Origin: Alphaproteobacteria bacterium | GTDB lineage: Bacteria; Pseudomonadota; Alphaproteobacteria; Rs-D84 | Length of the DNA: 53,966 nucleotides | Assembly (NCBI GenBank): GCA_017650505.1 | Contig: JAGCET010000025.1 | Coordinates: 1 to 53,966 of the forward strand | Direction of reading: 5' to 3' | Part shown: positions 18,283-26,889 of the stretch, in pieces | Layout: each line of letters starts with the position of its first letter | Numbering within the stretch: position 1 is the stretch's first letter | The notes under the pieces: generated by a model | Told to the model about the DNA's origin: nothing | Database searches by the model: none | The model's input: only the letters and a program-made list of their open reading frames with translations | Position numbers and translations under genes: made by a program

Positions 18283-21051
18283 ATGCTGACACTAATCGAC
18301 GGAAATTCTATTTTATTTCGCGCATACTATGGTGTGCACAGTAATCTAACGCGTTCCGATGGTACGCCAACAGGTGCGGTGTTTGCTTTCCTGAATATGA
18401 TGCTGCCCGTGTTTGCGGCGGCAAAGCCGGACGATGTCTTTGTGTGCGTCTTTGATGCGTCACGCAAAACTTTCCGTGGGGATATTTACCCCGAATACAA
18501 GGCTAACCGAACCGAAACACCCGCAGATTTGATTTCTCAATCTATTATGGTGCAACGGGGACTTTGCGAAATGGGTGTGCCGGTTCTTTGTATTCCCGGG
18601 GTCGAAGCCGACGATGTTATCGCAACACTGGCCACACAAAATTGCCAAATTGCCGACAAAACACGAATTATGACCGGCGACAAAGATTTGATGCAATTGG
18701 TGTCGGACTGTGTGTTCTTGTACGACGGAATGAAACAGAAAAATATCACGCGCGACGCGGTCATTGAAAAATTCGGCGTGCCCCCAGAACAGGTTGTTGA
18801 CGTGCAATCTTTGATGGGGGATTCTTCGGACAATGTGCCCGGCGTGCATGGAATCGGCCCCAAGAAAGCCGCAGAACTGATTTCGCAATTCGGATCATTG
18901 GACGAATTATATGCGCACATCGACGACGTAAAAAACGAACGCACACGAAATATGCTGATCCAGGATCGTGATTCTGCATACATATCAAAAAAATTGGTGA
19001 CATTAAAGCGCGATGTGGATTTGACGGGACTGAAATTATCACCTTTTCGTTTTAACCGCACGGCCGCGTTGGAATTTGTGCGCGGGGAATTGGAAAGTAC
19101 CTCATTGGCCGATAAAATTATGCGCAATTTTGCACCAAATAATGATGACTCGCCCGCATCAGTATTTGAATTTCCGGGATCCGAATGTCCGGTTGATAAC
19201 GCATCGGAACAAAGCACGACGCGACACGCAACGAATATGACATTCGATAAAATTACAACCATCAAAGAATTGCAAGATTTTATTAAAACAATACATGACG
19301 TTATCGCATTGGACACCGAAACAACCGGTCTTGACCAGATGAACGACAAAATGGTTGGAATGTCGCTGTCTGGGAATGGGGTGCGTGGGGTATATATTCC
19401 ACTGCGACATCGGGTTGGTTCTACGGATTTATTCGGCGATTCACACGTTGCACCGAATCAGATTTCTGTCGCAGATTTGTACAAAATAATTTGGCCTGTT
19501 TTAACAAACAAAAATATTACCAAGGTCGGACACAATATAAAATTTGACCTGCATATAATGGCAAACGAAGGGTGGGATATTGAACAAATCGAGCCAATTG
19601 ACGACACTATGCTGATTTCGTATGCTTTGCATGGCGCATCACATTCACACGGGCTGGACGAATTGGCGGTAAAATATTTGAACCATTATAACATAACTTT
19701 TTCATCACTTTTCCCGCCCAAGACTCGCGATGCCGATATGCATTTTGATATGTTGCCAATTGACACGGCGTACCCCTATGCCGCCGAAGACGCGACCGTC
19801 ACAATGGCACTGTATAAATATATGCGCCCAAAATTAGATGATAATGGAAAACTGAAAAAATTATATATGGAATGTGATCAACCATTGATTATGATTTTGA
19901 CAATGATGGAACGCGCGGGCGTCTTGGTGGATCGGGCACATCTTGGGCAACTGTCGGGCGTGTTTCATCGGCAATTGGACGAAATTGGTCGGGAAATATA
20001 CGAACTTGCCGGTCATGAATTTAACATTGCAAGTCCGAAACAATTGGGCACCGTATTGTTTGACGAGTTAAAATTGCCAACAAATAAAAAGCGCTCAACC
20101 GATGCAGACACACTTAACGATTTAATCGAACACCACGAAATTATCGAAAAGATTTTGAATTGGCGGTCCATCGCGAAACTGGCGGGCACTTATGCAGATG
20201 CCCTGCCCCACCAAATTGGATGCGACAACCGTATTCATACAACATATTTGCAAACCAGTACGAATACTGGCCGTCTGTCCAGTCGCGATCCGAACCTGCA
20301 AAACATTCCGGTTAAAACCGAACTTGGCGAAGAAATTCGCAAATGTTTTATCGCGCCATCGGACCGCGTTTTGATTTCGGTGGACTATTCCCAAATTCAA
20401 CTGCGATTACTGGCGGATATCGCAGACGTAAAAACATTCAAAGACACATTTATCGCCGGTGCCGATATTCACGAACAGACCGCGCGCAAAATTTTTAACA
20501 TTCCCGATTCAACGATTGTACCAAAAGACCTGCGCCGTGCGGCAAAAACCGTGAACTTTTCGATCATATACGGAATATCATCATTCGGCCTTGCAGCCCA
20601 GTTAAATATTCCGCGCGCACGTGCCGGCGAAATTATAAATTCTTACCTGTCGGGATTACCAGAAATTCAAAAATATATCGAATCTACGAAAAAATTCGCG
20701 ACTGAACATAACTGTGTGTACACACCATGGGGGCGTCGCATAGAATTGCCTGGCATAAAAAATCCGCATACACGTGCATACGCTATGCGTGCCGCAATCA
20801 ACGCACCGATCCAGGGGTTCGAAGCCGACCTGATGCGACTTGCGATGACACGTGTTTATAATGAAATCGTCGTTCCAAATCAAAACCAAATAAAAATGAT
20901 TATGCAGGTTCACGACGAAATGATTTTTGAGTGCGATGTGAATGTCGCCGAACAATTTGCGAAACAAATCAAGGAACTTATGGAAACGATTGTCAAGATA
21001 TCGGTACCATTACGCGCCGATTATGTCATCGCACCAGTTTGGGGAAAGTAA
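18283..21051 (+). CDS. polA: DNA polymerase I
   Basis: 922 residues with all three domains. The 5'-3' nuclease (residues 1 to about 290) carries DGNSILFRAYYG, GVEADDVIATLA and TGDKDLMQLV. The 3'-5' exonuclease (about 320-510) keeps its metal ligands: ALDTETTG, GHNIKFDLH and the YAAEDATVT motif, so proofreading should be active, which is not so in every bacterial Pol I. The polymerase domain has SVDYSQIQLRLLA (motif A), RRAAKTVNFSIIYG (motif B, O-helix) and QVHDEMIFEC (motif C). Function is Okazaki fragment processing and repair synthesis. It converges on the orphan gene ending at 21056 with four bases between them. Confidence 0.98.
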   Translation: MLTLIDGNSILFRAYYGVHSNLTRSDGTPTGAVFAFLNMMLPVFAAAKPDDVFVCVFDASRKTFRGDIYPEYKANRTETPADLISQSIMVQRGLCEMGVPVLCIPGVEADDVIATLATQNCQIADKTRIMTGDKDLMQLVSDCVFLYDGMKQKNITRDAVIEKFGVPPEQVVDVQSLMGDSSDNVPGVHGIGPKKAAELISQFGSLDELYAHIDDVKNERTRNMLIQDRDSAYISKKLVTLKRDVDLTGLKLSPFRFNRTAALEFVRGELESTSLADKIMRNFAPNNDDSPASVFEFPGSECPVDNASEQSTTRHATNMTFDKITTIKELQDFIKTIHDVIALDTETTGLDQMNDKMVGMSLSGNGVRGVYIPLRHRVGSTDLFGDSHVAPNQISVADLYKIIWPVLTNKNITKVGHNIKFDLHIMANEGWDIEQIEPIDDTMLISYALHGASHSHGLDELAVKYLNHYNITFSSLFPPKTRDADMHFDMLPIDTAYPYAAEDATVTMALYKYMRPKLDDNGKLKKLYMECDQPLIMILTMMERAGVLVDRAHLGQLSGVFHRQLDEIGREIYELAGHEFNIASPKQLGTVLFDELKLPTNKKRSTDADTLNDLIEHHEIIEKILNWRSIAKLAGTYADALPHQIGCDNRIHTTYLQTSTNTGRLSSRDPNLQNIPVKTELGEEIRKCFIAPSDRVLISVDYSQIQLRLLADIADVKTFKDTFIAGADIHEQTARKIFNIPDSTIVPKDLRRAAKTVNFSIIYGISSFGLAAQLNIPRARAGEIINSYLSGLPEIQKYIESTKKFATEHNCVYTPWGRRIELPGIKNPHTRAYAMRAAINAPIQGFEADLMRLAMTRVYNEIVVPNQNQIKMIMQVHDEMIFECDVNVAEQFAKQIKELMETIVKISVPLRADYVIAPVWGK

Positions 21052-21055
21052 AAAA

Positions 21056-21516
21056 CTACGCCCTTACTTTTGATTCGATAAATAACCGCCTGTTCATTGC
21101 TATTGCATCAGATATCAATTTATAGGCTTTTTCCTTGTTTCTTTCATGTTTGCTATATAAATAAGGTGCCTTCTTATTTTTTCGTCTGGCATAGAAATAA
21201 GTCGCCACCCGATTTTTTTCTTGTTTGGAATGTAAATATGCAATCTCATTAAAAATCTCTGAAAACACTGAATCGCCCACATCTTCATGTCCAAAATTTG
21301 CGACAAAAAATTCATAGTCTCCCAAGATTTTAGCTTTACCGCTATGAAGGATTACTTTTTTGTTTCTAAATCAACAATACTATAATATTTCCACGTTTCT
21401 TTGTACGGTGTAATTGACGTCCCCGGTTTTAGTATATTAAATGTGATACCCTTTTGTGTTTTTTCGAAATATTTGATTTTATAGTTTACACCTTTCAACA
21501 ATTCTTCTAATGTCAT
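21056..21516 (-). CDS. Orphan gene in two frames joined at an A-AAA-AAG slippery site
   Basis: The frame that starts at ATG 21516 (overlapping the cutA stop as ATGA) encodes 54 residues, MTLEELLKGVNYKIKYFEKT onward, and stops at 21352-21354. Just before that stop is the heptamer A AAA AAG (bases 21361 to 21355, in frame), followed directly by TAA. Shifting back one base on the heptamer gives ...ETKK-VILHSGKAKILGDYEFF..., open to 21056, for a fused protein of about 153 residues. The downstream part has no start codon of its own with a ribosome binding site. The heptamer is the same as in E. coli dnaX. Either this is a programmed -1 frameshift, or the gene is broken by an indel in a six-A run, or the read is wrong. 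The product matches no family I know. Confidence 0.55.
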
Positions 21517-21857
21517 TTTGGCTCCTTTTTATTTTGCACAAACCTACAAGTACTTTCTTTTATCCAATTTAAATAATCCGAACTGCCCGCAACAATTGGC
21601 GTTGCAATTATTTGTGGAACTTCATATTCGGAATATTCTTTGATTGTCGCCTTTACCTGTTCAAACAAATCCGCCCGCGTTTTTATACTTAACAAACTTT
21701 CAACTTTGTTATTAACCTTGCCTTTCCACCAATAGTGCGAATCAATACTGGACACCTGAACGTCCGCAGACAATTTATTCTCTAACAAAGCCTTTACAAG
21801 GTTAGTTGTCCATTTGTCATTATCTGTGGTTGTTTGAATTAACAAATATTTATCCAT
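21513..21857 (-). CDS. cutA: Divalent-cation tolerance protein CutA
   Basis: 114 residues, the usual size of the trimeric CutA1 family. The conserved signatures are YLLIQTTTDNDK at the N terminus, the YWWKGKVNNKVE core, SIKTRADLFEQV, and YEVPQIIATPI, ending with the SSDYLNWIKEST helix. CutA proteins bind divalent copper and were linked to metal tolerance, but their general role remains unclear. Start at 21857 because GGAG lies just upstream; the frame to 21869 adds four residues. It follows the M23 peptidase gene by 16 bases, and its stop codon overlaps the start of the next gene (ATGA at 21516-21513), so the three genes form an operon. Confidence 0.93.
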   Translation of the reverse strand: MDKYLLIQTTTDNDKWTTNLVKALLENKLSADVQVSSIDSHYWWKGKVNNKVESLLSIKTRADLFEQVKATIKEYSEYEVPQIIATPIVAGSSDYLNWIKESTCRFVQNKKEPK

Positions 21858-21873
21858 AACCATCTCCATAAAC

Positions 21874-23142
21874 CTACATTTGAATAAACGCGTCGGGATT
21901 TTGTTTTAACCCTTCGATTGCGTTGTCCAACGTTTTCCGATATTCCAAAAACTTGGTTTTATTCGCCGCATCCAGGTTATTTATCGCCGGCAATTTCACG
22001 GTCATTGGATTCACATGCTTGCCATCTTTGATAATCTCATAGTGCAAATGCGGCCCGGTCGACAGGCCCGTTGACCCGGAATAGCCGATAATCTGCCCCT
22101 GTTTCACAACTGTGCCAACCTTTACATTTTTCGCAAACTTTGACATATGCGCGTACAGCGTTTCAAAAGAACCATTATGTCTAATTTTCACAAAATTACC
22201 ATGTCCACGATTATATCCACGCGCGACCACACGCCCGGCACCGGCCGCCGGAATTGGTGTTCCGGTTGGTGCACGGAAATCAACCCCCTTGTGCGCGCGG
22301 GTAAAACCCAAAACCGGATGCTTGCGCCGGGTTGAAAAACTGCTTGTCACTTTGGCATTATTTATCGGTGTACGTTTCAGCGATTTAATTGCACCATTTC
22401 CATTCGGATCATAATAACCAACCGTATTATCAGACTTGCGAAAACGGTACATTTTCACATTCCCGCGCAACGCATCAAAAGACACAACTACAACGGAACC
22501 ATTATCAACCTTTTTCCCATCGTGATAGTTTTCTTCATACACCACAGAAAAATGTTGGCCCGCACGCACGTCGCGTTCAAAATCCATTTCAAATGCCAAC
22601 AAATCATAAACGTCGGCCAAGATACCCGCCGGAATTCCCGCGCGCGTCCCCGCAAGATAGAAACTGTCGCCATCCAATATTTCGCCTGTACGATAAACCA
22701 TACGCGTATCGCGTTCTATATCAACGGCGTTGCAATTCCACACACCCGCATCATCACAGGTCAATTCCACCCGCCGCCACGGCCCCGGCAACACCACAAT
22801 TTTGGACAAAGGTTTATCCAAACCGCCGTCATGCACAAACTCTATCCTGTCCCGATCCGCACGCAGGCCGGTTATATCCGCCTTTTTCTTTAACACATCG
22901 GCAATTTTATTTATATCGGCACCACCAATGCCATTCGCCGACAAAATCTTGGACAGCGTATCGCCGGACGCAACATTTACAACAATCGTATCTTCGGGCA
23001 TAACCACTTCTTGGGGTTCATCCGCCACACGACGTCCAAACACCAACACAACCGCAACCGCAGCAATGGCCAAAATTCCCGCAATCCACAAAACCGCACG
23101 AACAACCTTTTTCGAAGTAAGAATATTTTTTGCTTTTTCCAT
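21874..23142 (-). CDS. Membrane-anchored M23 family peptidoglycan endopeptidase
   Basis: 422 residues. An N-terminal transmembrane helix (about 14-36) is followed by a LysM-like/SPOR-type region (VASGDTLSKILSANGI, about 52-100), a middle beta domain, and a C-terminal M23 LytM domain. The zinc ligands are visible as HKGVDFRAP (HxxxD) and GPHLHYEI (HLH), so it should be active, unlike EnvC-type domains. The layout is that of MepM-like endopeptidases, which cut crosslinks to permit peptidoglycan growth. The start at 23142 is seven bases after a perfect TATAAT, implying a leaderless message; an ATG at 23151 lies within the -10 region. Downstream are cutA and the slippery-site gene, in one operon. 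Confidence 0.92.
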   Translation of the reverse strand: MEKAKNILTSKKVVRAVLWIAGILAIAAVAVVLVFGRRVADEPQEVVMPEDTIVVNVASGDTLSKILSANGIGGADINKIADVLKKKADITGLRADRDRIEFVHDGGLDKPLSKIVVLPGPWRRVELTCDDAGVWNCNAVDIERDTRMVYRTGEILDGDSFYLAGTRAGIPAGILADVYDLLAFEMDFERDVRAGQHFSVVYEENYHDGKKVDNGSVVVVSFDALRGNVKMYRFRKSDNTVGYYDPNGNGAIKSLKRTPINNAKVTSSFSTRRKHPVLGFTRAHKGVDFRAPTGTPIPAAGAGRVVARGYNRGHGNFVKIRHNGSFETLYAHMSKFAKNVKVGTVVKQGQIIGYSGSTGLSTGPHLHYEIIKDGKHVNPMTVKLPAINNLDAANKTKFLEYRKTLDNAIEGLKQNPDAFIQM

Positions 23143-23149
23143 AGCGCCC

Positions 23150-23157
23150 ATTATAAT
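23150..23157. promoter_or_regulatory. Symmetric -10 element shared by two divergent leaderless genes
   Basis: ATTATAAT is its own reverse complement, so TATAAT can be read on both strands: 23152-23157 for prmC (ATG at 23164, six bases after) and 23155-23150 for the M23 gene (ATG at 23142, seven bases after). On the minus strand TTGATT at 23178-23173 gives a -35 box at 17-base spacing; on the plus strand only a weak TTGCTT near 23130 is seen. Both spacings place the transcription start on or next to the start codon. Confidence 0.6.
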
Positions 23158-23163
23158 AGTTTT

Positions 23164-23928
23164 ATGACAATAAATCAAGCCTTTGAAATTTTCAAGGACG
23201 CCGGTGGCATTCGCGCCGCCCGCATTATTACAGATAACATAAAGAATTTACCACGGTGGCGAGTATGGATTATTGCACGCGCCCTGCGACACGGTGTTCC
23301 GGTTGCCAAGATTATTCATAAAAAATGGTTCTATGGATTGGAATTTTATACGAACCGCAAAACATTGGACCCACGCCCAGACACCGAAACATTGGTTGAA
23401 TCCGTTTTGGCCGACAAATGGCGCGCACCAAAGATTTTGGATTTGGGCACCGGTACGGGTTGTATAATCGCGGCTATCACAAAAAACATAAATTCCGCAA
23501 CGGGTGTGGCGGTTGATATTTCACATGGCGCACTGCGCGTTGCACGGCGAAATATAAGAAACCTTGGACTGGGCGGTCGGATAAAAATCAAACACGGTTC
23601 ATTTGCAAACCCACGGCTTACACAAGAAAAATTTGATATTATTGTTTCGAACCCGCCGTATATCGCAATTGGCGATGCGCGCGTGGACACGGCCGCAAGG
23701 CATGACCCCAAAACGGCACTTTATGCAAAAGACCACGGTATGTGGGCATACGAACAAATTGCAAAAAATGCAAAGAATTGGATTCAACCGGGCGGGAAAA
23801 TCTATCTTGAAATTGGTGCCGGTCAAAAAATGGCGGTCAAAAAAATATTTGAATCCGTCGGGTGGACATTCATCCGCGCCGACCGCGACCTTGCCGGCAT
23901 CACACGAGTATTGGTGTTTGGAATTTAA
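23164..23928 (+). CDS. prmC: Peptide chain release factor N5-glutamine methyltransferase
   Basis: 254 residues, a little short for PrmC/HemK (about 275-285) because the N-terminal helical domain is compact. The SAM-binding motif LDLGTGTGCIIAA and the signature NPPY (in SNPPYIAI) are intact; these bind the glutamine side chain of the GGQ motif in release factors RF1/RF2, which the enzyme methylates. There is no ribosome binding site: the start codon lies six bases after a TATAAT, so translation is probably leaderless. The last roughly 60 bases of the gene (from 23868) are repeated at 25091 as part of a tandem duplication. Assignment to PrmC rather than the L3 methyltransferase PrmB rests on domain length. 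Confidence 0.9.
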   Translation: MTINQAFEIFKDAGGIRAARIITDNIKNLPRWRVWIIARALRHGVPVAKIIHKKWFYGLEFYTNRKTLDPRPDTETLVESVLADKWRAPKILDLGTGTGCIIAAITKNINSATGVAVDISHGALRVARRNIRNLGLGGRIKIKHGSFANPRLTQEKFDIIVSNPPYIAIGDARVDTAARHDPKTALYAKDHGMWAYEQIAKNAKNWIQPGGKIYLEIGAGQKMAVKKIFESVGWTFIRADRDLAGITRVLVFGI

Positions 23929-23932
23929 TGAA

Positions 23933-23960
23933 TTGACATTTTAATAAAAAATGCAATAAT
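23933..23960 (+). promoter_or_regulatory. Promoter of orphan paralog 1
   Basis: TTGACA (23933-23938), 16 bases, then AATAAT (23955-23960) preceded by TGC, an extended -10. It starts five bases after the prmC stop codon and is repeated almost unchanged at 25156-25183. Confidence 0.75.
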
Positions 23961-24009
23961 ACCCCAAAGTCGGGAGTTAGAGAGAGGCAATAAACGAAAG
24001 GTTTCTACG

Positions 24010-24972
24010 ATGAATGAACCACAGGATATATCGACATTCACATACTACCCAACCAATACTGACTTGTTAAACCAACTTGGGCATGCAGAGGCCGAAGTTA
24101 TCGGGGCATACTACACAGGAATTCTTAAAGATTTAACCAGTTTGCAAAAATTAGCCAAAGACAAAACAAAGATAGAACAACAAATTTACCACCTGACAAC
24201 TGGACTGGATGCGTTGGCGAAAATAGGCGATCGCAAACTGAACATTAAATGGTTAGGGAAATATGAAAAAGGTGGCTCAATTCGTACACAAAGTCCAAGC
24301 CACCAAAAATTTAAGACCATGCTTCAATCAGGTATAACAGATAATCCAGAATATGAACTGGCCACGCACCAGATTGCGACACTTGCATTTTATGCTGGCT
24401 TGTGCAGTTTGCAGACCTATCTTGGTAGATTTAAGCCCGTATTTAAGAAAGAAGAAAACGAGGCAATGCGTTTACTTTCGGCACAAACACAAAATATGCG
24501 CAAAGAATTGCCAAATTATCTATCACAAAAACCAAACAATAGTCTTGAAATAGAAGAGATGAATGAGAAGTTTGATAAAATTTTGTATAAAACCTCGTCT
24601 GACAACTATGGTAACTTCTTGCAAAGTTACTTTCAATACGATGGTGACATATTTTCGGACTTGTACTACCTACGGAATGACTCAGTACGCGCTTTTAACA
24701 GTATTTACGGTTATGATAATTTTACCTACAATGGACTTGTTGAAACAATTGACAATATAATCAATTTAGGCGAAGGAAACGTTGTTACCCCACCGTTGGA
24801 TTTGTACCTTAGTTGTGTACAAACCTTCCTTAAACACAGACTGAATCAACCTGACATGCAAAATGTTGAGCAGGATAAGCAAAACACAATCTTGCTATTC
24901 GGAGAAATGCGAAATTTGTCATACAATTCATTGCTTAACAAGGCCGCAGAATACCTGGCCAAACGAAAATAA
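24010..24972 (+). CDS. Orphan paralog 1 (helical protein, unknown function)
   Basis: 320 residues, hydrophilic, predicted mostly helical, with no signal peptide, membrane segment or catalytic motif I recognise; probably cytoplasmic. GAAAGG lies eight bases before the start. It aligns end to end with the product of 25239-26222: shared landmarks are LNQL near residue 20, the KDK segment, KELPNYLS (QELPNYLS in the partner), YFQY-GDIFSD (YFQY-GNIFSD) and DMQNVE-DKQ near the C terminus. I estimate roughly 38 percent identity by eye. It has its own promoter and terminator and lies between the 3' ends of prmC and a fragment of the MBL gene. The family is unknown to me. Confidence 0.75.
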   Translation: MNEPQDISTFTYYPTNTDLLNQLGHAEAEVIGAYYTGILKDLTSLQKLAKDKTKIEQQIYHLTTGLDALAKIGDRKLNIKWLGKYEKGGSIRTQSPSHQKFKTMLQSGITDNPEYELATHQIATLAFYAGLCSLQTYLGRFKPVFKKEENEAMRLLSAQTQNMRKELPNYLSQKPNNSLEIEEMNEKFDKILYKTSSDNYGNFLQSYFQYDGDIFSDLYYLRNDSVRAFNSIYGYDNFTYNGLVETIDNIINLGEGNVVTPPLDLYLSCVQTFLKHRLNQPDMQNVEQDKQNTILLFGEMRNLSYNSLLNKAAEYLAKRK

Positions 24973-24975
24973 TTT

Positions 24976-25005
24976 AAAAGACCTAAGTTTTCTTAGGTCT
25001 TTTTT
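24976..25005 (+). terminator. Intrinsic terminator after paralog 1
   Basis: The stem AAAAGACCTAAG/CTTAGGTCTTTT with loop TTTT, followed by a T tract, lies three bases after the stop codon. The same hairpin follows paralog 2 at 26226. Confidence 0.85.
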
Positions 25006-25155
25006 GTCAAAGTCATAAATACCTTTTCTTAATATCGCCCATCATAGAATCAGGGCCGTGGCCGTGGACGCCGTATGTATCGTCAGGTAAATTCATTCGC
25101 GCCGACCGCGACCTTGCCGGCATCACACGAGTATTGGTGTTTGGAATTTAAAGAA

Positions 25156-25183
25156 TTGACATTTTAACAAAAAATGCAATAAT
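25156..25183 (+). promoter_or_regulatory. Promoter of orphan paralog 2
   Basis: Copy of the paralog 1 promoter: TTGACA (25156-25161), 16 bases, AATAAT (25178-25183) with TGC before it. One substitution in the spacer. Confidence 0.75.
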
Positions 25184-25238
25184 ACCCCCATTGGGGAGCC
25201 AAGAGAGTTATATAACGCGACAAAAAGGATTATTAAAA

Positions 25239-26222
25239 ATGGCTTACGACATTCCCGTATCGATGTACAGACTGACCCCCGAAGACAAGCTTAACCAACT
25301 TGCATTTGCAGAACTTCAAGTCTTGGGCACATATTATCAAGGCCTTACCGATGATGTGCACATATTGCAAAATTTAGAGAAAGATAAAAACAATACGGAG
25401 CATACTCGCGATCATGTATCGGCTTTACTAAAATTATGTCCCCCAAAACCAGATTACGAATTAGAACACCAATGGGGTATGGGTTCAAATGATCCTGTGG
25501 GTATAAAGATACAACAATTGAAACGATATGTTAAATCGTTTAAAACGGGTGACCCAGATAAAAATTTTGATACACCCACGGCAAAAAACGAGTGGACCGC
25601 AAATCAAGTATCTGTAATTGCATTATACGGTGTCTTGTGCAACTTGAAAAACTGCCTAGATAATAACTCCAATATAAAATTTAACAAACAAGAACGTAAC
25701 GAAATACAATTACTTTCAGAACACATCGCAAATATTCAACAAGAATTACCAAATTATCTATCAAAAAAACCAGCCGATCATTGTGAAATAAAGGATGAAT
25801 ATGACAGGTTCAGCCATAATACTTTATACAAAATTTCTACAGATACCTTTAGTAAAGGTTTACAAAAGTATTTTCAATATAACGGGAATATATTTTCCGA
25901 TGTGATCTGCATTCAAGACGACTTTGTAAGGGCATGCGATGGTTCTTATTCATATACGGTTTTTAACCGTTATAAGTCCCGCACCGCATTTGATGCAATC
26001 GCAACTATAATAAAAGCCAGTAAAAAACATCTTATTGTAACACCAATAGGTTTATATCTTACATATGTGCAATCTGTTCTTAATACCAGATTGATGCGGT
26101 CAGATATGCAAAATGTTGAAAACGACAAACAGGAAGCAATCGCGCAATTGACCAAAGTAACCAATCTGCCACAATTTATGCAAATCCAAATGGCTAAACA
26201 GTACCTGGCTAAACAAAAATAA
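25239..26222 (+). CDS. Orphan paralog 2 (helical protein, unknown function)
   Basis: 327 residues, soluble and mostly helical, diverged from the product of 24010-24972 by about 60 percent of residues although the DNA on either side is about 96-97 percent identical. The start at 25239 has AAGGA nine bases upstream; an upstream in-frame TTG at 25191 overlaps the leader and is unlikely. The most conserved blocks are the N-terminal LNQL...AE motif, QELPNYLSKKP, LQKYFQYNGNIFSD and DMQNVENDKQ; the segment at about residues 60-125 is least alignable and contains a small insertion relative to paralog 1. Base composition matches the neighbours. Function unknown. Confidence 0.75.
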   Translation: MAYDIPVSMYRLTPEDKLNQLAFAELQVLGTYYQGLTDDVHILQNLEKDKNNTEHTRDHVSALLKLCPPKPDYELEHQWGMGSNDPVGIKIQQLKRYVKSFKTGDPDKNFDTPTAKNEWTANQVSVIALYGVLCNLKNCLDNNSNIKFNKQERNEIQLLSEHIANIQQELPNYLSKKPADHCEIKDEYDRFSHNTLYKISTDTFSKGLQKYFQYNGNIFSDVICIQDDFVRACDGSYSYTVFNRYKSRTAFDAIATIIKASKKHLIVTPIGLYLTYVQSVLNTRLMRSDMQNVENDKQEAIAQLTKVTNLPQFMQIQMAKQYLAKQK

Positions 26223-26225
26223 CTT

Positions 26226-26255
26226 AAAAGGCCTAAGTTTTCTTAGGTCTTTTTT
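26226..26255 (+). terminator. Intrinsic terminator after paralog 2
   Basis: AAAAGGCCTAAG/CTTAGGTCTTTT around TTTT, plus a T tract; duplicate of 24976-25005 with one change that turns a pair into G-T. It reaches to within eight bases of the convergent MBL gene. Confidence 0.85.
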
Positions 26256-26262
26256 GTCAAAG

Positions 26263-26889
26263 TCATAAATACCTTTTCTTAATATCGCCCATCATAGAAT
26301 CAGGGCCGTGGCCGTGGACGACGTATGTATCGTCGGGTAAATCGCGCGCAATCAGTTCGGAAATCGTTTTACCCAGTTCATCGGCATCGCCACCCGGCAA
26401 ATCGGTTCGCCCAACGCCATCATAAAAAATCGTATCACCACAGAGCAAAATCTTGTATTCCGGAAAGTAAAACATTACGCCGCCCGCCGAATGCCCGGGC
26501 GCCGCAATAACGTCCATATCTATATTATCCAAAAATTTAACCCGCCCCGCACGCAAATCATTTGGCCGCACAAAATCATCGGCAATTCGTGGCAATTCCC
26601 AGAAATCCAAAATCTGATTACCCCAAAGAACCAACGGCAAATCACGCAAATCCATATACCACGGCACATTATATCGCCGTGCCAATTCCGGGGCCGCCGA
26701 AATATGGTCACTGTGCCCATGCGTTGCATAAATTGCCCGCAACTTCAATTTCCGCGATTCCAATAATTTTTGCCAATCGTCCGCGCGCCCCCATGCATCA
26801 AAAATCACCGCATCCACACCCGACATCACCAACACAGAATTGGTATTTTCGGGCGGCATACGTAAAATTTCAAATTTATTTTCCGGCAA
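26263..26889 (-). CDS. MBL-fold hydrolase, glyoxalase II-like
   Basis: 208 residues with the metallo-beta-lactamase metal signatures THGHSDH, APGHSAGG, LCGDTIFYDGVGRTDLPGGD and the final HGHGP. The GRTDLPGG stretch is typical of the glyoxalase II-like hydrolases (YcbL type), which cleave thioesters such as S-lactoylglutathione. The frame opens with TTG at 26889, 14 bases inside the end of ftsH; the first ATG is at 26859, but that would cut off residues that align with the family's first strand, so the TTG start is preferred with reservation. The last ~26 codons exist as a second, fragmentary copy at 25013-25090 created by the tandem duplication. Confidence 0.88.
   Translation of the reverse strand: MPENKFEILRMPPENTNSVLVMSGVDAVIFDAWGRADDWQKLLESRKLKLRAIYATHGHSDHISAAPELARRYNVPWYMDLRDLPLVLWGNQILDFWELPRIADDFVRPNDLRAGRVKFLDNIDMDVIAAPGHSAGGVMFYFPEYKILLCGDTIFYDGVGRTDLPGGDADELGKTISELIARDLPDDTYVVHGHGPDSMMGDIKKRYL

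Larger units (their letters stand above)
23868..25090. repeat. Tandem duplication, unit 1
   Basis: This unit runs from the 3' end of prmC, across a promoter, an orphan gene and a terminator, to a copy of the 3' end of the MBL hydrolase gene (about 25013-25090, antisense). The same arrangement repeats immediately as unit 2. The left flank (first ~98 bases) differs from unit 2 at three positions and the right flank (~120 bases after the stop codon) at about four. The orphan genes in between have diverged far more. Confidence 0.88.
25091..26340. repeat. Tandem duplication, unit 2
   Basis: Second unit of the duplication. It begins with a ~60-base copy of the prmC 3' end (25091-25151), followed by promoter, paralog 2, terminator and the 3' end of the intact MBL gene. 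The junction at about 25091 joins MBL sequence (GTAAAT) directly to prmC sequence (TTCAT) over a microhomology of a few bases, typical of a non-homologous tandem duplication. Confidence 0.88.

Noticed and set aside
24010..26222. Toxin-antitoxin or toxin-immunity pair
   Set aside because: The two proteins are paralogs of the same size, each with its own promoter and terminator, with no toxin motif; nothing supports that reading.
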